From an uncultured Treponema sp. (GTDB lineage: Bacteria; Spirochaetota; Spirochaetia; Treponematales; Treponemataceae): a stretch of 7,585 bases of DNA. The stretch spans positions 1 through 7,585 of the forward strand of contig CALBXN010000161.1 of assembly GCA_937890485.1 (NCBI GenBank), written 5' to 3'. Position 1 is the stretch's first letter. Every line of letters begins with the position of its first letter. Shown in pieces: positions 1-5,046 of this stretch. The position numbers and the translations under genes were made by a program. Under the pieces are notes generated by a model that worked only from the letters and a program-made list of their open reading frames with translations, ran no database searches and was not told the DNA's origin.

Positions 1-2067
1 TACGTAAGTTGTAAAACCTACCGTCCAAGCATCTTCCCAGGTTTGTGTTGTTCCAGTTTTTCCTGCTGCAGGCATTACTCGTTTTTTGCCTTTTTCATCA
101 GTATAAGTAAACTTACTCAAACCTCCAGCAGTTCCTGCTAAAGAACCTCCAGGTGTAGTAAGAACATTTTGCAACAAATCAGTCATGATAAAAGCTGTTT
201 GTGGAGAAATAACTTGAATTGCAGAACCTTTTCGTTTTTGTTCAAGACGAATATCACGTTCTGGATTTAAGAATGTTTTTCCGTTTCTATCTTCTACAGA
301 ACGAATAGCAATAGGAGTTGTTTCTTTTCCACCGTTAGCAAAAATCGTAAAAGCTCTAGCCATTTCTATTGGACGAGCTGAGAAAACTCCTAATCCCAAT
401 GGATATCCACGAGCAAATCCTCTTGTGGCAGCTTCTTCTTCGCTAAGACCTAATAAGGCAACAATTCTATTGATGGCAGCATCAAAACCAATTCCTTTAA
501 GAATTGTAAGAGAAGGAACATTCATTGATGTTGCCAAGGCGTACCAAAGTTGTACAGAACCTTTCCATTCACCTCTAAAGTTTTCTGGATAATAAGGATT
601 TCCATCTTCGGTATAGAAAACTATTGGAGCATCTACAATCATTGTGGCAGGAGTAAATTTTCTAGAATCAATTGCAGCAGAATAATACAATGGCTTACAA
701 GAACTTCCTGGCTGAAGTTTTGCTTGTGTGGCACGAATAAACTGGTTATCAGAACTAAATTTACTTCCACCAACTAAGGCTGTGATATATCCTGTATCAT
801 TATCAAGTGTTATTAAAGCACCTTCAATTGTATTTTTCTTTGTATCCTTAGTAATATTAACATTAGCTCGATTTACAATACCTACTTTTACTGGCTCTAC
901 TCCACAAACCATAGACATAACATCAAGAATAGGATTTATTTCTGAATTGTAAGTTGAACGAGCTATATTTTCGTTGCGCTCCTGGGAAACTTTTAAATCT
1001 GGCAAGTTAAAAACCAAAGACATTAACTCTGTAAAAGGAATATAAGTTTCAGATGCATCAGATTTTCTTGAACCACTAGAACGTTGATAAGCTCTGTTTG
1101 CATAAGCAATACGAGATTCCATAACATCTTGAGCAGCTTTTTGATGTTCCAAGTTTACGGTAGTGTTTACAGTAAATCCACCTGTGTAAATATCAAGGTT
1201 ACCGTAAATCATGGATGTAAGTTCACGCAAAACATATTCACTAAACCAAGGAGCTTTATCTTCACGCATAAAATATGCTGATGAATCGATACGAGTATAG
1301 TCAAAGTTCAACCAATAATCTTCAAATGAAGCATCAGCTAGTTCTTGTGAAATATATCTATTTTCAACCATATTTTTTAGAACATTTTGCTGTCTATCCA
1401 TTGCCCTATTTGGATGGTTAAAAGGATTATAATGGGCTGGATTTGAAAGCTGTATAACCAAAATTGCAGCTTCGGCAGGAGTAATTTCAGTTACATCGTG
1501 ACCAAAATAATACTTAGAAGCAGCACTTACCCCATAAGTTCCTGCTCCAAAATAAATTTTATTTAGGTATAACTCTAGAATTTCGTCTTTTGAATAACGG
1601 CGTTCCATTTGAACCGCCCACCAAAGTTCTTTTAATTTTCGTAAAACAGATTTTTCTGAACGGTCACAATATAAAGTTCCTGCAATCTGTTGAGTAAGTG
1701 TACTTCCGCCTCCAAGAGATTTTCCTGTAAGTTGACCAACAACTGCTCTAAACAAAGCTTTTAAACTAAATCCAGGATGTTTATAAAAAATTTGGTCCTC
1801 ACGAGTAATCAAAGCATCTATCATATGTTGAGGAAGATCTTGAAGAGCTATCATCTCACGTTTTTCGTCAGAAGCAAACTCTGTTATAACTTCGCCATTT
1901 ATATCAAGAAGCCTTGTAGGAAGAGCAGGATTAAATTCTGTAAATTGTTCAGTGTTGATAGTATTAAGAGTATTAGAAAGCAAAAGGCCTAAACATACTC
2001 CGAATAAAATTGTAAAAAAAACTACACAACACAAAAGTACAATGGTACTTGTTTTGATTTTTTTCAT
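1..2067 (-). CDS. mrcA: Class A penicillin-binding protein 1A (glycosyltransferase/transpeptidase), C-terminus cut by window edge
   Basis: This is a bifunctional peptidoglycan synthase: it polymerises lipid II into glycan strands and cross-links the stem peptides, anchored in the inner membrane and facing the periplasm. The 689 codons seen stay open to base 1. Residues about 6-29 form one N-terminal membrane helix. The GT51 domain shows the ED-QIFYKHPG motif with catalytic Glu90, GGSTLTQQ at 120-127, and the RRYSKDEILELYLNKIYFG block with the second conserved Glu165. The transpeptidase domain has all three penicillin-binding motifs: S455-S-C-K458, S514-M-N516 and K670-T-G-T. Residues about 250-400 are a linker region of uncertain fold. 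ATG 2067 must be the start, because an in-frame TAA sits at 2076-2074. There is no Shine-Dalgarno; a promoter lies immediately upstream (2076-2104). The Cys at 457, where Phe is common in SxxK blocks, is slightly odd. The family call is firm; the symbol is by analogy. Confidence 0.95.
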   Translation of the reverse strand, partial: MKKIKTSTIVLLCCVVFFTILFGVCLGLLLSNTLNTINTEQFTEFNPALPTRLLDINGEVITEFASDEKREMIALQDLPQHMIDALITREDQIFYKHPGFSLKALFRAVVGQLTGKSLGGGSTLTQQIAGTLYCDRSEKSVLRKLKELWWAVQMERRYSKDEILELYLNKIYFGAGTYGVSAASKYYFGHDVTEITPAEAAILVIQLSNPAHYNPFNHPNRAMDRQQNVLKNMVENRYISQELADASFEDYWLNFDYTRIDSSAYFMREDKAPWFSEYVLRELTSMIYGNLDIYTGGFTVNTTVNLEHQKAAQDVMESRIAYANRAYQRSSGSRKSDASETYIPFTELMSLVFNLPDLKVSQERNENIARSTYNSEINPILDVMSMVCGVEPVKVGIVNRANVNITKDTKKNTIEGALITLDNDTGYITALVGGSKFSSDNQFIRATQAKLQPGSSCKPLYYSAAIDSRKFTPATMIVDAPIVFYTEDGNPYYPENFRGEWKGSVQLWYALATSMNVPSLTILKGIGFDAAINRIVALLGLSEEEAATRGFARGYPLGLGVFSARPIEMARAFTIFANGGKETTPIAIRSVEDRNGKTFLNPERDIRLEQKRKGSAIQVISPQTAFIMTDLLQNVLTTPGGSLAGTAGGLSKFTYTDEKGKKRVMPAAGKTGTTQTWEDAWTVGFTTYV

Positions 2068-2075
2068 TATGATTT

Positions 2076-2104
2076 AGCATATTAAAGATAAGGTCTTTTG
2101 TCAA
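2076..2104 (-). promoter_or_regulatory. Sigma-70-type promoter of the penicillin-binding protein gene
   Basis: The minus strand reads TTGACA (2104-2099, perfect -35), a 17-nt spacer, then TATGCT (2081-2076, 4 of 6 matches to the -10). The expected transcription start is about 2070-2067, at or within about 3 nt of the ATG at 2067, so the mRNA would be leaderless or nearly so. This fits the lack of a ribosome-binding site. The first two bases of the -35 also belong to the T-tail of the upstream terminator. Seen in sequence; activity is inferred. Confidence 0.6.
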
Positions 2105-2136
2105 GAAAGAAAAAGGCCGGTCAAATGCAACCGGCC
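2103..2136 (-). terminator. Intrinsic terminator between the PEGA gene/small RNA and the penicillin-binding protein gene
   Basis: On the minus strand GGCCGGT (2136-2130) pairs with ACCGGCC (2121-2115), a perfect 7-bp GC-rich stem with an 8-nt loop, followed by TTTTTCTTTCTT (2114-2103). The T-rich tail is on this strand only; the plus-strand exit is not T-rich. It would end the candidate small RNA and any transcript arriving from the PEGA gene upstream. Confidence 0.85.
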
Positions 2137-2191
2137 ATGCCCATCAGGCAGTCAGGTGAACAATGGGTGGGAGGGGATTTATCCACCTGAC
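2103..2191 (-). ncRNA. Candidate small structured RNA (three hairpins, C-rich loop, own terminator)
   Basis: Read 5' to 3' on the minus strand, the GC-rich island folds as follows. P1 is GTCAGGTG (2191-2184) paired with CACCTGAC (2158-2151), enclosing a 25-nt loop with the C-rich run CCCCTCCCACCC (2176-2165). P2 is TGCC/GGCA (2150-2147 with 2141-2138) around a 5-nt loop. P3 is the intrinsic terminator stem (2136-2115), followed by a T-tail. The three hairpins lie end to end with a single unpaired base between P2 and P3, typical of a compact sRNA of about 80-89 nt. An exposed C-rich loop resembles the anti-Shine-Dalgarno seeds of sRNAs such as RsaE/RoxS. I do not recognise a known family. The next gene has its own promoter, which favours an independent RNA, but a leader or attenuator for it, or a 3' UTR product of the upstream gene, remains possible. 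Confidence 0.45.
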
Positions 2192-2197
2192 ATTATA
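2192..2197 (-). promoter_or_regulatory. Perfect -10 box (TATAAT) just upstream of the candidate small RNA
   Basis: TATAAT is read on the minus strand at 2197-2192, directly before the hairpin island. No good -35 lies 16-18 nt upstream (the sequence there is T-rich, around TTTTCT), although long T-tracts further upstream could help polymerase binding. This box predicts a start near 2186-2185, inside the 5' arm of P1. An alternative, GATATT at 2203-2198 with TTCAAG 17 nt upstream, would start near 2191 and keep all of P1, but it matches consensus less well. Confidence 0.35.
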
Positions 2198-2263
2198 AAT
2201 ATCGGTGATTCACAGAAAACCTTGAATAAAAAAAGCAAAAATCCTACAAAAAAATAAGAAAAT

Positions 2264-3352
2264 TTATTCTGACTCTACATAATTAACATCAAGATTTAGT
2301 GAAAATCTATAAGTTTTTCCGTTAAAAGCTTCAAAAGATTGAAGTTTTTCGTATCCACCGAGAATGAATTTTAATAAATGATTACCTTCTGTAACAGTAA
2401 ACGCTTCTTTCCAGTTAGAAATTTCTTCAGAATCTAAGAAAACTTGCACACCATCAGGTGCAGAAATTTCAACTAAAGGTGTAACATCTTTTAACAGAAC
2501 ATCAAGTTTTGTTGTTTGTGCTTGTTCTATTACAACTGTTCGAACCTCACTACGATACAATTCAGAAACAATAGATAAATGATGAGTTCCAGATGGTAAA
2601 ATAATTTTTTCATTAGTAATATCAGGTATTTTTCCGTCAATAAATAAAGTGTACAAGGAAGTTCCAGTTATGTTAATTATATTAGGTCCTTTTAATTTAT
2701 CGATTTCTGAATTTTCGATAGATTCATCATTGCTTATTGAAAAATCTATTAAATTTTCATCTTTTTCAGAAGAAGTCGAAAGTTCAGGTGCAAGAACATT
2801 TAATTCTAAAATACCTTTATCTTCTAAAACAGGTTTTACATCAATCACGAAAGAAGAATCCCAGATATTTACGGGAGTTCCCTTCATTACAAGTTGCAAT
2901 CTAAAAAAAATATATCCACTATTATCATTCATTGCAGGTGGTAAAACTATCGAATAAGGAGAATCCTGTAATTCTACTGATGAAAACAATGGAATAAGTA
3001 AATTACAACTTAATCTTGTTGGGAACGTATTTATAAAAGCTCTTGTTCCACGATAATCAATAATATTTTCTGACGGTTTTGGATTTATATCTGTATATAA
3101 AAAATATGCAACAGAATCTCTAAATTCTGCAACTTCAGGTGGTATTTTTACTTCTAAAGAAAGAGCTTTCAAAAACAGAGGATTTTTGGGAACTTTTATT
3201 ACAAGAGCATCATTTACTTCTAAAACCGCCTTGGTAGGCGTAATTTCATCTGTCATATCAACAACAATAGTTTTATGAACTCTAAAAGATTCATAAGAAA
3301 ACAAATTTTGAGAGAAAAATAATACTGTTAAAAAAAACAATAATTTTTTCAT
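2264..3352 (-). CDS. Secreted PEGA-domain-like protein, function unknown
   Basis: A 362-residue exported protein of unknown role. Residues 1-19 are a clear signal peptide (MKK, a hydrophobic core rich in Leu/Phe, likely cleavage near LFS-YES) with no lipobox Cys, so the mature protein is probably periplasmic or surface-exposed and soluble. Residues about 25-190 look like a beta-rich N-terminal domain that I do not recognise. An acidic Ser/Glu/Asp-rich linker follows at about 190-217. Residues about 228-290 (LFIDGK..., then LPSGTHHLSIV) and 291-356 (VFLDSEE..., then VTEGNHLLKFILGGYE) have the pattern of two PEGA-type beta repeats: a short 'xxVDG' strand followed by a 'xGxHxLxxxxxGY' hairpin. 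PEGA domains are common in spirochaete and S-layer surface proteins. The start has AGGA 4 nt upstream. It lies 18 bp after the M23 peptidase gene, so the two are probably co-transcribed, which suggests an envelope role. The domain call is by pattern only. Confidence 0.8.
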   Translation of the reverse strand: MKKLLFFLTVLFFSQNLFSYESFRVHKTIVVDMTDEITPTKAVLEVNDALVIKVPKNPLFLKALSLEVKIPPEVAEFRDSVAYFLYTDINPKPSENIIDYRGTRAFINTFPTRLSCNLLIPLFSSVELQDSPYSIVLPPAMNDNSGYIFFRLQLVMKGTPVNIWDSSFVIDVKPVLEDKGILELNVLAPELSTSSEKDENLIDFSISNDESIENSEIDKLKGPNIINITGTSLYTLFIDGKIPDITNEKIILPSGTHHLSIVSELYRSEVRTVVIEQAQTTKLDVLLKDVTPLVEISAPDGVQVFLDSEEISNWKEAFTVTEGNHLLKFILGGYEKLQSFEAFNGKTYRFSLNLDVNYVESE

Positions 3353-3370
3353 AAAATCCTAAAAAAATGA

Positions 3371-4285
3371 TTAGTTAGAAATTTCAGAAAAGGGATTTAC
3401 CTTAGAATTATTTTTTCTAATTTCAAAATGAAGATGAGGACCAGTTGAAGCACCTGTACTTCCTACCCTACCAATACAAGTTTGAGGACTAACTTGTTCA
3501 TCTTTCTTAGTCAAAATTTTTGAAAGATGTGCATAAAAACTTGAACGATTAGATGAATGTTCTACAATCACATAATAACCATAAACATTATCCCAGCCAG
3601 TTTTTTGTACAACGCCATGTCCACATGCAAAAACTTCAGTTCCTTCAGGAGAAGCTAAATCTACCCCAGTATGAAATTTGTTTTTTCCTGTTATTGGGCT
3701 AACTCTCATTCCAAAATTAGAAGTTAATACACTTTCTCGCAAAGGCATTTTTAGAGTAGAATCCAAAAAAAAATATCTTTCGGTTGAACCAACTCTTATT
3801 CCTGGAAAAAATGTAAAAATCTCCCTTCCTACCTTCAAATTATAACACAATGTATTATCGTATTTAAAGCAATTTTTTTTTAAAATTTCTTCAAATGGTG
3901 AAGTTGGATTACTAGAAATAAAAATTCCATCCACATTAGGAAGTAAAAGTTCTTTATTTGTAATATCTTCTGTAGTAGAACCTATATGATTTAAGGTTGC
4001 AATCGTTTCGATTAAAATATTACATCTAGCAGAAATTGAAAAAAGTGTATCATACTCAGAAGCTTTATATTTATAAAACATTATCGCAGGATTTTGATTA
4101 GCTGCAAGAAGTTTTTTTGATTCAAGTACATCAAATTCATATTGTTTGAAAATTTCATCTTTACGAGAGTCTAAAACTAAAATCCTTGGATAAAAAATTT
4201 CGTTATTTGTTGAATTTGCATAAGGTAACTGAAAAAATGATAAAATTACAAAAACTATAACTAAACTATTTTTTCTTAATAACAA
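3371..4285 (-). CDS. Secreted LysM + M23 family zinc metallopeptidase (peptidoglycan endopeptidase)
   Basis: This is a murein hydrolase of the LytM/M23 type, which cuts peptide cross-links or bridges in peptidoglycan using one zinc ion. Of 304 residues, about 1-24 form a signal peptide. Residues about 71-116 resemble a LysM glycan-binding module (YKASEYDTLFSISARCNI, then TLNHIG and LLLPN). The M23 domain fills about 180-300 with a complete active site: H205-x3-D209 (HTGVD), H253 in YAHLS, and H284-L-H286 in GPHLHFEIR. All metal and catalytic residues are present, so it should be active rather than an EnvC/NlpD-like activator. The start is taken as TTG 4285: there is no ATG until about residue 69, past the signal peptide, and GGAG (4298-4295) lies 9 nt before the TTG. 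The gene overlaps the end of the upstream membrane-protein gene by 20 bp, implying translational coupling. The PEGA gene follows. Confidence 0.92.
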   Translation of the reverse strand: MLLRKNSLVIVFVILSFFQLPYANSTNNEIFYPRILVLDSRKDEIFKQYEFDVLESKKLLAANQNPAIMFYKYKASEYDTLFSISARCNILIETIATLNHIGSTTEDITNKELLLPNVDGIFISSNPTSPFEEILKKNCFKYDNTLCYNLKVGREIFTFFPGIRVGSTERYFFLDSTLKMPLRESVLTSNFGMRVSPITGKNKFHTGVDLASPEGTEVFACGHGVVQKTGWDNVYGYYVIVEHSSNRSSFYAHLSKILTKKDEQVSPQTCIGRVGSTGASTGPHLHFEIRKNNSKVNPFSEISN

Positions 4286-4679
4286 TTACACAAACTCCAA
4301 ATATGATAGAAAAAACTACAAAAATAGCAATTCCTAAAAAACGCATCTGGTTCAATATAAGAGAAATAGAAATAAATAACCCGAGAAAGCAGATAAAAAT
4401 TAGCAATAAACTTCTAAAAATATTAAATAGATATGATTTTTTTTCTTCTGTTGTTTTTTGTTTTAATGATTTGACAATCTTCCTTGAAATAAAAAAAATT
4501 ACCAATAAACTTGCAACAAGTAAAACAATGAAAGAATAAAGATTAGGAGAATTTACAGCAAAATACCACAAAGGCCAGACTACAACAAAGCCTAACACAG
4601 CACAAATTAATGCTAGTAAAAGGAAACGTCCTAAAGAGATAAAAAATGATAAAAAACCTTTAAATACTGAATTTTGCAT
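4266..4679 (-). CDS. Small integral membrane protein, about four transmembrane helices, unknown function
   Basis: A 137-residue hydrophobic protein that I do not recognise. Predicted membrane spans fall at about 14-37, 44-66, 86-108 and 113-133. A charged cytoplasmic-looking loop (RKIVKSLKQKTTEEKK) lies between spans 2 and 3, and a KKK tail ends the protein. The pattern suggests N- and C-termini on the same, cytoplasmic side. ATG 4679 is the only plausible start. A GGGGA about 15 nt upstream is farther than usual for a ribosome-binding site and lies inside the 3' arm of the ferredoxin terminator. The gene overlaps the M23 peptidase by 20 bp, so it heads a three-gene envelope cluster. It may assist the peptidase or the PEGA protein, but nothing in the sequence shows how. 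Confidence that it is real is high because of coupling and consistent hydrophobicity. Confidence 0.8.
   Translation of the reverse strand: MQNSVFKGFLSFFISLGRFLLLALICAVLGFVVVWPLWYFAVNSPNLYSFIVLLVASLLVIFFISRKIVKSLKQKTTEEKKSYLFNIFRSLLLIFICFLGLFISISLILNQMRFLGIAIFVVFSIIFGVCVIVIKKK
4295..4298 (-). promoter_or_regulatory. Ribosome-binding site deciding the TTG start of the M23 peptidase
   Basis: GGAG at 4298-4295, 9 nt before TTG 4285, lies inside the 3' end of the upstream membrane-protein gene. With no in-frame ATG before the signal peptide, this supports TTG initiation and translational coupling. Confidence 0.6.
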
Positions 4680-4682
4680 AAT

Positions 4683-4728
4683 AAAAAAATTTCATCCCCA
4701 AAAACAAATAAATCATTTTTAGGGATGA
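4683..4728 (-). terminator. Intrinsic terminator of the ferredoxin gene, abutting the next start codon
   Basis: On the minus strand TCATCCCTAAAAA (4728-4716) pairs with TTTTTGGGGATGA (4704-4692): 13 pairs including one U-G wobble, with an 11-nt loop, followed by AAA and seven Ts ending at 4683. On the plus strand the wobble becomes a C-A mismatch and the exit lacks a T-run, so it works leftward only. The T-run ends 3 nt before the ATG of the membrane-protein gene. Confidence 0.85.
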
Positions 4729-4752
4729 TAAAAAGTTTTGAAAAACTATCGC

Positions 4753-4923
4753 TTATTCTTCAACAATAGCTTCTGTAGGACATGCTGAAGCACAAGTTCC
4801 ACAGCTAACACAAGTTGCTGCATCAATAACTCTTGCTCCATCACCTTCGCTGATTGCTCCAACTGGACATTCGCCTTCACAAGCTCCACAGTTTACACAA
4901 GCATCTGTAATTTTGTAAGCCAT
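4753..4923 (-). CDS. Small 2[4Fe-4S] ferredoxin
   Basis: A 56-residue clostridial-type ferredoxin, a soluble cytoplasmic one-electron carrier for low-potential redox enzymes such as pyruvate:ferredoxin oxidoreductase or hydrogenase in anaerobes. Both cluster motifs are intact: C9-x2-C12-x2-C15-x3-C19-P and C38-x2-C41-x2-C44-x3-C48-P. The first three Cys of each motif bind one cluster and the fourth binds the other. The acidic tail (IVEE) and the full-length match to the family's usual 54-60 residues show it is complete. The start is ATG 4923, preceded by GAGG at 4933-4930 (6-nt spacing). It has its own promoter and its own terminator, so it is a single-gene unit, likely well expressed. Its neighbours have no evident redox role. 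It is consistent with an anaerobic host. Confidence 0.95.
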   Translation of the reverse strand: MAYKITDACVNCGACEGECPVGAISEGDGARVIDAATCVSCGTCASACPTEAIVEE

Positions 4924-4946
4924 AACACACCTCGTAAAATTATTAT

Positions 4947-4976
4947 ATTATAAAAATATCACAGAAACAAAGTAAA
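4947..4976 (-). promoter_or_regulatory. Promoter of the ferredoxin gene
   Basis: The minus strand reads TTTACT (4976-4971, 4 of 6 to the -35), an 18-nt spacer, then TATAAT (4952-4947). A second TATAAT overlaps at 4947-4942. The start would be near 4940, giving a 5' leader of roughly 15-20 nt that contains the GAGG ribosome-binding site. Confidence 0.55.
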
Positions 4977-5010
4977 AACAAGTTAATTATAAAAAAAATA
5001 TTCAAAAAGG

Positions 5011-5040
5011 TTGCTTGTTTTTACACATATAAGATATAAT
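5011..5040 (+). promoter_or_regulatory. Promoter of the AAA ATPase gene, predicting a leaderless mRNA
   Basis: TTGCTT (5011-5016) is followed by an 18-nt spacer and a perfect TATAAT (5035-5040). The expected start, about 7 nt past the -10, is the A of ATG 5047. This faces away from the ferredoxin promoter within a 123-bp divergent intergenic region. The -35 is weak (TTG conserved only). Confidence 0.55.
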
Positions 5041-5046
5041 ACAAAT

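Noticed and set aside
550..1992. Several plus-strand open frames of 65-75 codons (550-777, 728-952, 1084-1281, 1777-1992)
   Set aside because: They lie antisense inside the penicillin-binding protein gene, whose motifs are all intact, and show no family features of their own.
2165..2176. G-quadruplex on the plus strand (GGGTGGGAGGGG)
   Set aside because: Only three adjacent G-runs are present and no fourth run lies close by; pairing with the minus-strand hairpin explains the G/C runs better.
2110..2191. Known RNA families (SRP RNA, 6S, tmRNA, c-di-GMP, preQ1, fluoride, guanidine riboswitches)
   Set aside because: The conserved core sequences I remember for these families are absent; this was judged by eye only, without a covariance-model search.
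2649..2957. Plus-strand open frame of 102 codons
   Set aside because: Shadow of the PEGA-protein gene on the opposite strand; no recognisable motif.
4303..4539. Plus-strand open frame of 78 codons
   Set aside because: Antisense to the membrane-protein gene, and Lys/Ile-rich only because of base composition.
5011..5046. TTG 5011 as start of the AAA ATPase
   Set aside because: It overlaps the -35 box, lies upstream of the predicted transcription start, has AAGG directly abutting it with no spacing, and the extra 12 residues look like translated promoter.
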